This document shows positions 43,202 to 52,733 of a stretch of DNA of 64,000 nt, piece by piece (the stretch's first letter is position 1; each line of letters starts with the position of its first letter). Made by a program: the position numbers and the translations under genes. A model generated the notes under the pieces. That model had not been told where the DNA came from, did not search any database, and worked only from the letters and a program-made list of their open reading frames with translations. The stretch comes from Rhizobium oryziradicis (lineage in GTDB: Bacteria; Pseudomonadota; Alphaproteobacteria; Rhizobiales; Rhizobiaceae): contig NZ_MKIM01000028.1 of the NCBI RefSeq assembly GCF_001939045.1, positions 459,131-523,130 on the forward strand, written 5' to 3'.

Positions 43202-44335
43202 ATGGAACGCGAACTTGGTGTCGGCATCATCGGATGCGGCAATATCTCGACGGCTTACTTCACCCTGGCACCCTTGTTCAAGGGCATCAAAGTGGTGGCG
43301 TGCAGCGATATCAATATGAATGCAGCCGAGCTGCGGGCTGAAGAGTTTGGCGTGAAAGCGCAAACGGTAGAGGAATTGCTGGCCAATCCGGATGTGGATG
43401 TGGTTGTCAACCTCACCATTCCAGATGCCCATTATCCGGTCTCAAAGCAAATTCTGGAGGCGGGTAAGCACGTTTACTCTGAAAAACCTCTGGTGTTGAG
43501 CCTTGAGCAGGGTGAGGATTTGCGCCGGATTGCCAAGGAAAAGGGCCTGTCTGTCGGCTGCGCACCGGATACGTTCTTGGGCGGCTCCCATCAGCTCGCC
43601 CGCCAATATATTGATCAGGGTGGCATTGGCCGCATCACCTCTGGCACCTGCCATGTGATGAGCCCCGGCATGGAGATGTGGCACCCCAACCCCGACTTTT
43701 TCTTTCTGCCTGGTGGCGGGCCGATTCTTGATCTTGGGCCTTATTACATTGCCAATCTCATCAACCTGATTGGCCCGGTGAAGCGGGTTGGCGCGCTGAC
43801 CTCCATGGCAAGTGAGACCCGCACCATCACCAGCGAGCCACGCAATGGCGAGAGCATTCCGGTTAAGACGCCCACCAACATCCATGCGCTGTTGGAGTTT
43901 GTGAATGGTGCAACCATCACGCTGTCGGCCAGTTGGGATGTCTGGTGCCATCGCCATGCCAATATGGAGCTTTACGGCACCGAAGGTTCATTGTTTGTGC
44001 CGGACCCGAATTTCTTTGGTGGGGTTGTTGAGGCAACGGGCCGCAACAAGGAGATCAAGCCGCTCGAAGTGTGGGATCATCCGTTTGGCATTGACAATCA
44101 AGAGAGCCAGCAAGGTCCACGCGCCAATTACCGCACAGCGGGCCTTGCCGATATGGCACTGGCCATTCTGGAAGGGCGCGACGCGCGCTGCTCGCTCGAT
44201 CGGGTGTTGCATGGTGTGGATGTGATGACGGCCATTCTCAAGTCTGGCGCGACTGGCGAGTTCATTACACTTTCTACGACATGTACCCAACCTGCTGCAC
44301 TTGGCGTAGAAGAAGCGCGTGCCTTGTTAAAGTAG
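43202..44335 (+). CDS. Gfo/Idh/MocA-family sugar oxidoreductase
   Basis: This 377-residue NAD(P)-dependent dehydrogenase has a Rossmann start VGIIGCGNISTAY, then NVTIPDAHYP-like VVNLTIPDAHYP, the catalytic-lysine motif KHVYSEKPLVLSLEQG, and ILDLGPYYIANLINLIGPVK in the alpha/beta C-terminal domain. I use ATG 43202 because MERELGVGIIG matches the family; an earlier in-frame ATG at 43151 would overlap the epimerase gene. Pairing with a TIM-barrel isomerase is common in inositol and keto-sugar pathways. A perfect hairpin follows at 44345. Confidence 0.9.
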   Translation: MERELGVGIIGCGNISTAYFTLAPLFKGIKVVACSDINMNAAELRAEEFGVKAQTVEELLANPDVDVVVNLTIPDAHYPVSKQILEAGKHVYSEKPLVLSLEQGEDLRRIAKEKGLSVGCAPDTFLGGSHQLARQYIDQGGIGRITSGTCHVMSPGMEMWHPNPDFFFLPGGGPILDLGPYYIANLINLIGPVKRVGALTSMASETRTITSEPRNGESIPVKTPTNIHALLEFVNGATITLSASWDVWCHRHANMELYGTEGSLFVPDPNFFGGVVEATGRNKEIKPLEVWDHPFGIDNQESQQGPRANYRTAGLADMALAILEGRDARCSLDRVLHGVDVMTAILKSGATGEFITLSTTCTQPAALGVEEARALLK

Positions 44336-44344
44336 GTGTTTGAC

Positions 44345-44370
44345 GATGGGGCGAGACCAATCGCCCCATC
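44345..44370 (+). terminator. Intercistronic hairpin after the Gfo/Idh/MocA gene
   Basis: GATGGGGCGA-gaccaa-TCGCCCCATC has a perfect 10-bp stem and 6-nt loop, without a T-run, in the 55-bp gap before the aldo/keto reductase. It is probably an mRNA-processing or partial-termination element. Confidence 0.6.
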
Positions 44371-44390
44371 ACCAATAAAGGGAGATTACC

Positions 44391-45422
44391 ATGAGCTGGC
44401 AACCGGCTGAAAATCGCTATGAGCGAATGACCTATAATCGCTGCGGCAAAACCGGCCTCAAGCTTCCGGCCATTTCGCTGGGTCTCTGGCATAATTTTGG
44501 TGACGATACCCCGCATCAGATCAAGCGCGATATGTGCCGCGCGGCCTTTGATCTCGGCATCACCCATTTCGATCTTGCCAATAATTACGGCCCGCTGCCC
44601 GGCTCGGCCGAGCTTGCCTTTGGCGAAATCCTGAAGACAGATTTTCACGGCTTGCGCGATGAGTTGGTGATTTCATCCAAGGCCGGTTATCACATGTGGC
44701 CCGGCCCTTATGGGGAGTGGGGTAGCCGCAAGTACCTCATCTCGTCTTGCGATCAGAGCTTGAAGCGCATGGGTGTCGATTATGTCGATATTTTCTATTC
44801 GCACCGTTTTGACCCCGACACGCCCTTGGAAGAGACCTGTGGTGCGCTGGACCATATCGTAAGGTCAGGTCGTGCCCTTTACGTCGGTATTTCCTCCTAT
44901 AATTCTCAGCGCACCCGTGAGGCTGTCGAGATTATGAAGGGTCTGGGCACGCCGCTGATTATTCATCAGCCAAGCTATTCCATGCTCAATCGTTGGGTGG
45001 AAGACGACAAGCTGTTGGATACGCTGGATGATGTTGGCATGGGCTCCATTGTGTTTTCGCCTTTGGCGCAAGGCATGTTGACCACCAAATATCTTCAAGG
45101 CATTCCAGAAGGCAGCCGGGCTGCGCAAAGCAAGTCGCTGAAGACGGAATTCATTCGCCCTGAGATTATTGATAATATCGCCAAGCTCAACACCATCGCC
45201 GAAAAGCGCGGCCAGACATTGGCGCAAATGGCCATAGCCTGGGTGCTGCGTGGCGGGCGTGTGACCTCGGCGCTAATTGGTGCCAGCCGGGTTTCGCAGA
45301 TTGAAGATTGCGTGAGAGCGCTCGACAACCGCGATTTCTCGGATGCGGAACTGGCTGAAATCAATGTTTACGCCAAGGAAGCCGACATCAATCTGTGGGC
45401 CAAGTCAGCCGAGCGGGATTGA
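44391..45422 (+). CDS. Aldo/keto reductase (YghZ/Tas-like)
   Basis: This 343-residue NADPH-dependent aldo/keto reductase resembles the YghZ (L-glyceraldehyde-3-phosphate reductase) branch: MTYNRCGKTGLKLPAISLGL, FDLANNYGPLPGSAE with the catalytic Asp/Tyr, KAGYHMWPGPYGEWGSRKYL with the catalytic Lys, FYSHRFDPDTPLEETCGALD, and the C-terminal cofactor site ALIGASRVSQIEDCV. In this operon it probably reduces a sugar carbonyl; the true substrate is unknown. A GGGAG ribosome-binding site lies before the ATG at 44391, and a terminator-like hairpin follows at 45434. Confidence 0.9.
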   Translation: MSWQPAENRYERMTYNRCGKTGLKLPAISLGLWHNFGDDTPHQIKRDMCRAAFDLGITHFDLANNYGPLPGSAELAFGEILKTDFHGLRDELVISSKAGYHMWPGPYGEWGSRKYLISSCDQSLKRMGVDYVDIFYSHRFDPDTPLEETCGALDHIVRSGRALYVGISSYNSQRTREAVEIMKGLGTPLIIHQPSYSMLNRWVEDDKLLDTLDDVGMGSIVFSPLAQGMLTTKYLQGIPEGSRAAQSKSLKTEFIRPEIIDNIAKLNTIAEKRGQTLAQMAIAWVLRGGRVTSALIGASRVSQIEDCVRALDNRDFSDAELAEINVYAKEADINLWAKSAERD

Positions 45423-45433
45423 TTTTGATGTTT

Positions 45434-45458
45434 CCCCGCGCCGCATTGTGGCGCGGGG
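45434..45458 (+). terminator. Terminator-like hairpin after the aldo/keto reductase gene
   Basis: CCCCGCGCC-gcattgt-GGCGCGGGG is a 9-bp GC stem followed by TCTGTTTTGT. It is a leaky-terminator candidate between the reductase and the GH43 gene. Confidence 0.65.
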
Positions 45459-45485
45459 TCTGTTTTGTGTCTGGGAGGAGAAACC

Positions 45486-47093
45486 ATGATCATCAATCCA
45501 ATTTTGCCGGGGTTTAACCCGGACCCGTCGATCTGCCGGGTGGGCGATGATTATTACATCGCGACATCGACGTTTGAATGGTATCCCGGCGTGCAGATCC
45601 ATCATTCACGCGATCTGGTCAACTGGACCCTGATCCGCCGTCCGCTGGAGCGCAAAAGCCAGCTCGATATGCGTGGCGATCCCGATAGCTGCGGCATCTG
45701 GGCACCCTGCCTGTCCTATGCCGATGGGCTGTTCTGGCTAGTGTATACCGATGTGAAGCGCTACGATGGCAGCTTCAAAGACGCACCCAATTTTATCGTC
45801 ACATCCCCCACCATTGAGGGCGAATGGTCGGACCCGGTTTATGTCAATTCCTCTGGTTTTGACCCATCGCTGTTTCACGATGATGATGGCCGCAAATGGT
45901 TCGTCAACATGCATTGGAACCATCGGCCTGAGGCGCATAATACCGAGGGCGATAATACGGCTTTTGATGGCATTTTGTTGCAGCAATGGGATGCGACCAC
46001 CAAAAAGCTGGTTGGGCCTGTGCATAATATCTATCGCGGCACCGAGCTTGGTCTGGTGGAAGGGCCGCATCTTTTCAAGCGCAATGGCTGGTATTATCTC
46101 ACCACCGCAGAAGGCGGCACTGGCTATGACCATGCCGTCACCATGGCGCGCTCGCGCACCCTGGAAGGGCCGTATGAAACCCATCCGGAAAAATATCTGA
46201 TCACCTCGAAAGACAGCCCCAAAGCACCGCTTCAGCGCGCTGGCCATGGCCAATATGTTGAAACTTCTGATGGTCAATCCTATCACACCCATCTGCTAGG
46301 CCGCCCATTGTCACCTTACCGACGGTGTACGCTGGGACGCGAAACCGGCTTGCAAAAATGCATCTGGAAGGATGACTGGCTTTATTTGATTGACGGCACA
46401 CCAGTGCCCGCCGTGGAAGTCACGCCGCCGGTGCCAACCGAGCGCAAATTCAAGCCGCAGCGGATTGACTATCTGTTTGATCAGGCAAAGCTGCCAATGG
46501 ATTTTCAATGGTTGCGCACGCCGGAGCCAGAGCGGATTTTTTCAACCACCGAGCGGTCCGGATTTTTGCGGTTGTTTGGCCGTGAAAGCATTGGCGCGTG
46601 GTTTGAGCAGGCCTTGGTGGCGCGAAGACAAGAGCACCACAGGTTTCGTGCTGAAACGCGCATAGAATTTGTGCCCGATACCTACCAGCAGGTCGCAGGA
46701 CTCACGCACTATTACAATCGCTATAAGCTGCACGCCTTGGCGGTGACCTGGCATGAAACGCTGGGCAGGGCGCTGACCATTTTGTCCTGCCCCGGAGATT
46801 ATCCCGCAGGTAAGCTGGTGTTTCCCATCGGATCGGGCATTTCCGTGCCGGAAGGCGCACTGGATCTGGCGATGGAGATCGTTGATAACGACCTGCATTT
46901 CTTCTGGAAGCCTGCTGGTGCTGATGATTGGCAAGATATTGGCGAGGCACTGGACGCGGGCGTGATTTCCGATGAAGGCGGTCGTGGTGAGCATGGTTCG
47001 TTCACCGGTGCCTTTGCAGGCGTTTTCGCCTTTGATTTAACCGGGCAGGGCACACCCGCTGATTTTGACCGATTTGCCTACGAGGCACTCTGA
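45486..47093 (+). CDS. Glycoside hydrolase family 43 (beta-xylosidase/arabinosidase type)
   Basis: This 535-residue cytoplasmic glycosidase has the GH43 five-bladed propeller, starting NPILPGFNPDPSICRVGDDY (catalytic base Asp in NPDPS), then STFEWYPGVQIHHSRDLVNW, GIWAPCLSYADGLFWLVYTD, and the acid in GLVEGPHLFKRNGWYY. A C-terminal beta-sandwich (DUF1349-like, QVAGLTHYYNRYKLHALAVT) completes the XynB-type architecture. No signal peptide is visible. ATG 45486 has GGGAGGAG in front. Together with the GH2 enzyme it implies uptake of mixed plant-wall oligosaccharides. The 3' end overlaps the convergent glycosyltransferase gene by 16 bp. Confidence 0.92.
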   Translation: MIINPILPGFNPDPSICRVGDDYYIATSTFEWYPGVQIHHSRDLVNWTLIRRPLERKSQLDMRGDPDSCGIWAPCLSYADGLFWLVYTDVKRYDGSFKDAPNFIVTSPTIEGEWSDPVYVNSSGFDPSLFHDDDGRKWFVNMHWNHRPEAHNTEGDNTAFDGILLQQWDATTKKLVGPVHNIYRGTELGLVEGPHLFKRNGWYYLTTAEGGTGYDHAVTMARSRTLEGPYETHPEKYLITSKDSPKAPLQRAGHGQYVETSDGQSYHTHLLGRPLSPYRRCTLGRETGLQKCIWKDDWLYLIDGTPVPAVEVTPPVPTERKFKPQRIDYLFDQAKLPMDFQWLRTPEPERIFSTTERSGFLRLFGRESIGAWFEQALVARRQEHHRFRAETRIEFVPDTYQQVAGLTHYYNRYKLHALAVTWHETLGRALTILSCPGDYPAGKLVFPIGSGISVPEGALDLAMEIVDNDLHFFWKPAGADDWQDIGEALDAGVISDEGGRGEHGSFTGAFAGVFAFDLTGQGTPADFDRFAYEAL

Positions 47094-48943
47094 GCGCGAA
47101 GAGAGTGAAAAGAGCCTTGGCGGGCGGGCAGCACTGGCACATCAAAATGGTCCGGTGCTTGTCGGGCCTTTGCCCGCTCAATCATCATGTCATAGGCTCG
47201 TTCAAGATGACGGCAAAAGCGCTCAGAATCGAACAATGGCGATTGAAAGCGTTGCTCATTCAGATGGGCTTTCAAATCTGCAAGCTTTTGCGGATTTTGG
47301 ACCAGCGCACTGGCCAGTTCCACAAATGACGCGTCATCATCTGCCACCAAATCATTGAGGCCCATGGCGTTCAGTAGGCTTTCCGACACGCGGGCTGCGA
47401 AATTGCCGCCACGTTTGGTGATGACCGGCAAACCAGCCCAGAGCATGTCTGACGTGGTGGTGTGGCCATTGCAAGGGAAGGTATCAATGGCAAAATCGGC
47501 GGCCTGCACCCGCGCCAAATGGCCCGCATAGGCCATCTTTGGCGCAAACAGCAGTTGCGATTGTTTGATGCCAAGCGTCTTGAAATGGGCTGCCGTGGAT
47601 TGGCGGGCGTGGTTGCCATCAATCATCAGCCATAGCAGCGCCTTGGGGTTGGCTTTCAACACCTCTGCCCAGAGCGCCATTGTGGTAAGAGAGTTTTTCT
47701 TTTGCGCATTGAAAGCCGCAATGATCACCCGATCCGCAGGCAGGCCAAGCGCTGTGCGTTTGGCAGCAAGCGGCAACGGACGGTGGATTGGATCGTTGGG
47801 CTGATAGCATTCTGGCAGGCGGCAGAATTTTTCGTGATAGTGCGGTGCTGAAGACGCCGGCAGCACAAAGCGATCGCCAATGGCATAATCGCAATCCACC
47901 TCAATACAGGTGCCGGGAAAGCCCAGCCATTGCACATGCACGGGGGCCAGCGGCCTGTTCATCAGTTGCGAGCGTGTTCCGCGGGTGTGGCCCTTTAGGT
48001 CCACAAGAATGTCTATGTTTTTTGCGCGAATACTGGATGCCGCCTCATCATCATTCATCGCCTCGATGCTGATAATATTGCCCCAATCCTTGCGCCCGCC
48101 CAGATCAAAACCCAAGAGTTTTTCTGGCGTGTAGCAAAACAAGGTCACGTCGAATTTGGCCGGGTCGTGAGCGGTCAACACGCTGCGAAACAGCCGCATG
48201 GTGGCGTGGTCGTCCCATAGGTCGCAGGAGAGATAACCAATGCGGATTTTATCGCCCCATTGATGCGGCTGATTGCGGCGCTGGGCCTGCATCTGTGGGG
48301 TTATTGGCGTGATGCTTCCGATGGAGGCGGCTAGGCGGTTGAGTGCCTCATCTTCCTCCCACATAATGCTGCTGTGCGGCGGTTCTTCAGCAAGGCAATC
48401 GGTTTGACCGGCCAGCAATTCGGCGCGAAGCAATGGCTCCTCTTCTTTCAGGATCGCATAGTCACAATGTTCGCGCGCCAACCGCAACAGTGTCAGTCGA
48501 ACATAATTGTCGTTAGGCTGTAATTTTCGCAGTTTTTGCAAAACACTCAAGACGAGTGGATTGCGCGGATCGCCTAGCAAAATCTCTGCTGCCCGTTGCA
48601 GATGGATGATGACAGAGCTTGCAGCAAGGGCCGCCACATATTGTTTTATCTGTTCCGGCTCCGCTGGCGAGCGATTGGCATCAAGCGCAACAAATGCGGC
48701 TTGCGCCAGTAGGTCGCTGCGTTCTGGCTCCTGCGCGCACTCTGCGGCAAACTGATATGCTTGCACCGCCCCATCCAAAATCTGCATTTTCAACAGAGCA
48801 TCGCCCAAAAGCCTGGCAGCCTCAGGCCCGGAATGGGAGGCAATCAAGCTCGATAGTATCTCAACAGCCGCTTGCGGCTGATCGTTATCGTATAGGGTTT
48901 GGGCGTCCAGCAGGGTTGGCAAGATCGGTATGTCTCCATGCAC
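47078..48943 (-). CDS. SPINDLY/GT41-type (O-GlcNAc-transferase-like) glycosyltransferase
   Basis: This 621-residue protein has an N-terminal TPR-like helical region (residues ~1-215, e.g. LIASHSGPEAARLLGDALLK) and a C-terminal GT41 domain: RIGYLSCDLWDDHATMRLF, DILVDLKGHTRGTR, PAPVQ-like APVHVQWLGFPGTC, IIAAFNAQKKNSLTTMALW, FPCNGHTTTSDMLWAGLPVI. Eukaryotic homologues glycosylate Ser/Thr of proteins (O-GlcNAc or O-fucose); bacterial acceptors are mostly unknown. The gene is a single unit, convergent with the GH43 gene. The nucleotide-sugar donor cannot be read from the sequence. Confidence 0.9.
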   Translation of the reverse strand: MHGDIPILPTLLDAQTLYDNDQPQAAVEILSSLIASHSGPEAARLLGDALLKMQILDGAVQAYQFAAECAQEPERSDLLAQAAFVALDANRSPAEPEQIKQYVAALAASSVIIHLQRAAEILLGDPRNPLVLSVLQKLRKLQPNDNYVRLTLLRLAREHCDYAILKEEEPLLRAELLAGQTDCLAEEPPHSSIMWEEDEALNRLAASIGSITPITPQMQAQRRNQPHQWGDKIRIGYLSCDLWDDHATMRLFRSVLTAHDPAKFDVTLFCYTPEKLLGFDLGGRKDWGNIISIEAMNDDEAASSIRAKNIDILVDLKGHTRGTRSQLMNRPLAPVHVQWLGFPGTCIEVDCDYAIGDRFVLPASSAPHYHEKFCRLPECYQPNDPIHRPLPLAAKRTALGLPADRVIIAAFNAQKKNSLTTMALWAEVLKANPKALLWLMIDGNHARQSTAAHFKTLGIKQSQLLFAPKMAYAGHLARVQAADFAIDTFPCNGHTTTSDMLWAGLPVITKRGGNFAARVSESLLNAMGLNDLVADDDASFVELASALVQNPQKLADLKAHLNEQRFQSPLFDSERFCRHLERAYDMMIERAKARQAPDHFDVPVLPARQGSFHSLRAQSAS

Positions 48944-48988
48944 GTTTGCCCGTGGTGGTAACGTCCCGACCTTGCCCCAACCGGGTGG

Positions 48989-49624
48989 TTATGTTGCCCG
49001 CATCCTTGCAGAATTTTTGCGCTTTGCGGCCATGATTTTCGGGCGGATCAACCGATAGCCCAACAGCACAAGGACAATGGCCGTATATGTTGCGGGCTCC
49101 AGCGTGAAGGATTTGCGCGAAAGAACAAAATGCAACAACTCGGCGGCAAGAATGATATAGCTGGCCTTGTGCAGGGTGTTCCATTTGCTGCCCAGCTTGC
49201 GGATTGACCAGCGGTTGGAGGTCAGCGCCAGCGGAATGAGCAAAACCAGCCCCAACATGCCCAACATAATATAGGGACGCTTGAGAATATCGCCCAAAAT
49301 CGACGAGAAAATCAAACCGCGATCCAGGGCCAGATAGACGGCAAAATGCGCCAGTACATAGTAAAACGCCAAAAGCCCCAGTGCCCGGCGGTAGGCAATG
49401 AGATTGACCTTGAACAGATCGCGCAGCGGTGTCACCGCCAAACCGAGACAGAGCAAGCGCAGCGCCCAAAGGCCCAGGCGGTGCTCAAACTCACGCACGG
49501 GGTCAGCCCCCAGCCCACCAAAGATGCCGAGGTAAAAGGCATAGAGGCCGGGGAGTAGGCCGATGGCATAAAGCGCCCAGATGCTGAGCGATTTCTGTCG
49601 GGCGGAAAGTTTAAAATCAGCCAT
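48989..49624 (-). CDS. msrQ: Haem-binding membrane subunit MsrQ of the MsrPQ methionine sulfoxide reductase
   Basis: This 211-residue six-helix membrane cytochrome of the ferric-reductase-like family passes quinol electrons to MsrP. Helix and haem-His segments are FEHRLGLWALRLLCLGLAV, RRALGLLAFYYVLAHFAVYL and WNTLHKASYIILAAELLHFV. ATG 49624 lies just after the msrP stop (49627), so they form an operon. A TTG at 49630 would extend it by two codons and is unnecessary. The usual histidines are all present. Confidence 0.93.
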   Translation of the reverse strand: MADFKLSARQKSLSIWALYAIGLLPGLYAFYLGIFGGLGADPVREFEHRLGLWALRLLCLGLAVTPLRDLFKVNLIAYRRALGLLAFYYVLAHFAVYLALDRGLIFSSILGDILKRPYIMLGMLGLVLLIPLALTSNRWSIRKLGSKWNTLHKASYIILAAELLHFVLSRKSFTLEPATYTAIVLVLLGYRLIRPKIMAAKRKNSARMRAT

Positions 49625-49626
49625 GA

Positions 49627-50574
49627 TCAATAGAACTTCGTCAGGTCCATGCCTTTGTAAAGGCCAGCCACCTGTTCGCCATAGCCATTGAAGGGCAGGG
49701 TATCAATGCGCGCGCCACCAAACAGGCCTGCACTTTCGCCAATGCGCCGCTCGGTGGCCTGGCTCCAGCGGGGGTGATCGACCTTGGGGTTCACATTGGC
49801 ATAGAAGCCATATTCATTGGGGGCAAGAATATTCCAGGTGCAGGGCGGCTGTTTTTCTGTGAGGGTAATTTTGACAATCGATTTGATGCCCTTGAAGCCG
49901 TATTTCCATGGCACAACGAGGCGCAGTGGCGCACCATTCTGATTTGGCAGGGTTTCGCCATAAAGGCCGGTTGCGAGAATCGTCAGCGGATTGCGCGCCT
50001 CATCCAGCCGCAAACCATCCACGTAAGGCCAGTTGATGGATTGGAAAAAGCCGCTTTGCCCCGGCATTTCATCGGGCCGGACCACGGTTTCAAACGCCAC
50101 ATATTTGGCACTGCCCAAGGGCTCGACCTTATCCAGCAGGGCTGAGAGCGGAAAACCGATCCACGGGATGACCATGGACCACGCCTCAACGCAGCGCATG
50201 CGATAGATGCGATCTTCCATGGTGAAAGACGACATAATGTCTTCGATGCTGATTTTCTGCGGCTTGGCCACAAGCCCGCCGATTTCCACCGTCCACGGCG
50301 TCGGCTTGAATTTGCCCGAATTGTTGGCGGGATCAGATTTGTCCGTGCCGAATTCGTAGAAATTATTATAGGTGGTCACATCTTTTTTCGGCGTCAGCTT
50401 GTCTGGAACTTTATAGGCCGTTGGCTTGCCTGTAAGTGGTGCTGCAAGGGCATCGCCTGCAATAGCAAGCCCCAATGTGCCTGCGGCAGCGCCCATCAAT
50501 GTGCGGCGAGACAGATAAACGCCCTGCGGCGTGATCTCGGAGGCGGGAATGTGAGGCGGGCGAAATACGGCCAT
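49627..50574 (-). CDS. msrP: Periplasmic protein-methionine-sulfoxide reductase MsrP (molybdoenzyme)
   Basis: This 315-residue molybdopterin oxidoreductase repairs oxidised methionines in periplasmic proteins. A Tat signal ([20 protein letters not shown]) precedes [35 protein letters not shown], the molybdenum-ligand Cys in [19 protein letters not shown], and [19 protein letters not shown]. Length and motifs match YedY/MsrP. It precedes msrQ on the minus strand. The 254-bp gap to divergent ilvD (50575-50828) contains both promoters, but I could not pick out a convincing operator. Confidence 0.95.
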   Translation of the reverse strand: MAVFRPPHIPASEITPQGVYLSRRTLMGAAAGTLGLAIAGDALAAPLTGKPTAYKVPDKLTPKKDVTTYNNFYEFGTDKSDPANNSGKFKPTPWTVEIGGLVAKPQKISIEDIMSSFTMEDRIYRMRCVEAWSMVIPWIGFPLSALLDKVEPLGSAKYVAFETVVRPDEMPGQSGFFQSINWPYVDGLRLDEARNPLTILATGLYGETLPNQNGAPLRLVVPWKYGFKGIKSIVKITLTEKQPPCTWNILAPNEYGFYANVNPKVDHPRWSQATERRIGESAGLFGGARIDTLPFNGYGEQVAGLYKGMDLTKFY

Positions 50575-50828
50575 GGTCGGTTTGCTCCCTATCAGCTATA
50601 AAAGCATTCTACGCATAAGTACGGTCGGTGGATTGAAAATGTTACAGGGGATTTCAAAATTTCCGTATTTTGCGCTTCACATTCCTGTGCACGCGCAACA
50701 GTACCGTTTTCGGCCTTGCTGATAGTGACATAAACGCTCATTTGACCTAGAAAAATTCAAAACCAGCCCGCGCGCGTGATCTATTCCATCAGCGTTGTGC
50801 GACAAAACCAGCTTTCGAGGTGACACCC

Positions 50829-52664
50829 ATGCCCGTCTATCGCTCCAGAACCACGACTCATGGCCGCAACATGGCAGGCGCGCGCGGCCTTTGGCGCGCA
50901 ACCGGCATGAAGGATGGCGATTTCGGCAAGCCGATTATTGCCGTGGTCAATTCATTCACGCAATTTGTGCCCGGCCATGTGCATCTGAAAGATCTCGGCC
51001 AGTTGGTTGCCCGCGAAATTGAAGCGGCTGGCGGTGTTGCCAAGGAATTCAACACCATCGCCGTGGATGACGGTATCGCCATGGGTCACGATGGCATGCT
51101 CTATTCGCTGCCATCGCGTGAAATCATCGCGGATTCGGTCGAATATATGGTCAATGCCCATTGCGCCGATGCCATGGTCTGCATTTCCAACTGCGACAAG
51201 ATCACCCCCGGCATGTTGATGGCCTCCTTGCGGCTGAACATTCCAACTGTGTTCGTCTCTGGCGGTCCCATGGAAGCGGGCAAGGTTGTGATGCATGGCA
51301 AGAAGGTCGCCCTTGACCTCGTGGATGCCATGGTTGCTGCCGCTGACGACAAGATTTCCGATGAAGATGTGGCCACTATCGAGCGTTCGGCCTGCCCCAC
51401 CTGCGGTTCTTGCTCTGGCATGTTCACCGCCAATTCCATGAACTGTCTCACGGAAGCGCTGGGCCTGTCCCTGCCGGGCAATGGCTCTACGCTCGCTACT
51501 CACTCCGACCGCAAGCGGTTGTTTGTGGAGGCTGGCCATCTGATCGTTGATCTGGCCCGCCGTTACTATGAGCAGGACGACGAAAATGTACTGCCGCGCA
51601 CCATCGCCTCCAAGCAGGCGTTTGAAAACGCTATGGCGCTGGATATTGCCATGGGCGGCTCTACCAACACCGTTTTGCACATTCTGGCTGCCGCCTATGA
51701 AGGCGAGATCGATTTTAATCTCGATGACATTGACCAGCTGTCGCGCCGCGTACCGTGCCTGTCCAAGGTGGCCCCTGCCAAGCAGGATGTGCATATGGAA
51801 GACGTACACCGCGCAGGCGGCATCATGCGCATTCTCGGCGAGCTGGATCGTGGTGGCTTGATCAACCGCGATTGCCCAACCGTGCATGCACCAACGCTGG
51901 GTGATGCCATCGATCAGTGGGATATTACCCGCACCAACTCTGAGAGCGTGCGCGAATTCTTCCGCGCAGCCCCCGGCGGCGTGCCAACGCAGGTGGCGTT
52001 TTCGCAATCATCGCGCTGGGATGAGCTGGACTTGGACCGCGAAACCGGGGTCATCCGCTCGGTTGAAAAGCCATTCTCCAAGGATGGCGGCTTGGCCGTG
52101 CTGAAGGGCAATATCGCTCTGGACGGCTGCATCGTTAAAACCGCAGGCGTTGATGAAAGCATTTTGAAATTCACCGGCCCTGCCAAGGTGTATGAAAGCC
52201 AGGATTCGGCCGTAAAAGCAATTCTCGGCAACGAAGTGGTGGCTGGCGACGTGGTGGTGATCCGCTATGAGGGACCAAAGGGTGGTCCGGGCATGCAGGA
52301 AATGCTCTACCCAACCAGCTACCTGAAATCCAAGGGCCTCGGCAAGGCTTGCGCCCTGATCACCGACGGCCGCTTCTCTGGCGGCACATCGGGCCTGTCC
52401 ATCGGTCACGTCTCACCCGAAGCTGCCAACGGCGGCACCATCGGTTTGGTCCGTAACGGCGATACCATTGCCATCGACATTCCAAACCGCACGATTGAAC
52501 TGATGCTCTCGGAAGGCGAACTCGCAGCCCGTAGAGTGGCCCAAGATGCGGCTGGCTGGAAGCCCGCGGAGGTGCGCAAGCGCAAGGTGACAACGGCGTT
52601 GAAGGCCTATGCCGCCTTTGCAACAAGCGCGGATTTGGGTGCTGTGCGGAAATTGCCCGAATAA
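50829..52664 (+). CDS. ilvD: Dihydroxy-acid dehydratase
   Basis: This 611-residue Fe-S dehydratase of branched-chain amino-acid (and pantothenate) synthesis converts 2,3-dihydroxy-isovalerate to 2-keto-isovalerate. [20 protein letters not shown], the cluster cysteines in [15 protein letters not shown] and [18 protein letters not shown], and [19 protein letters not shown] are family signatures. GAGGTG stands 6 bases before ATG 50829; an in-frame ATG at 50820 is less well placed. It is a single gene with a strong terminator after it. Confidence 0.97.
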   Translation: MPVYRSRTTTHGRNMAGARGLWRATGMKDGDFGKPIIAVVNSFTQFVPGHVHLKDLGQLVAREIEAAGGVAKEFNTIAVDDGIAMGHDGMLYSLPSREIIADSVEYMVNAHCADAMVCISNCDKITPGMLMASLRLNIPTVFVSGGPMEAGKVVMHGKKVALDLVDAMVAAADDKISDEDVATIERSACPTCGSCSGMFTANSMNCLTEALGLSLPGNGSTLATHSDRKRLFVEAGHLIVDLARRYYEQDDENVLPRTIASKQAFENAMALDIAMGGSTNTVLHILAAAYEGEIDFNLDDIDQLSRRVPCLSKVAPAKQDVHMEDVHRAGGIMRILGELDRGGLINRDCPTVHAPTLGDAIDQWDITRTNSESVREFFRAAPGGVPTQVAFSQSSRWDELDLDRETGVIRSVEKPFSKDGGLAVLKGNIALDGCIVKTAGVDESILKFTGPAKVYESQDSAVKAILGNEVVAGDVVVIRYEGPKGGPGMQEMLYPTSYLKSKGLGKACALITDGRFSGGTSGLSIGHVSPEAANGGTIGLVRNGDTIAIDIPNRTIELMLSEGELAARRVAQDAAGWKPAEVRKRKVTTALKAYAAFATSADLGAVRKLPE

Positions 52665-52689
52665 ACGCCGGATATTTGAAATGGTGCAG

Positions 52690-52730
52690 AACGCCGTCGC
52701 AAAATTGGTTTTGCGACGGCGTTATCGTTT
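52690..52730 (+). terminator. Rho-independent terminator after ilvD
   Basis: AACGCCGTCGCAAAA ... TTTTGCGACGGCGTT forms a 15-bp stem with a 4-nt loop (52690-52723), followed by ATCGTTTTATT. It also abuts the convergent VOC gene. Confidence 0.85.
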
Positions 52731-52733
52731 TAT

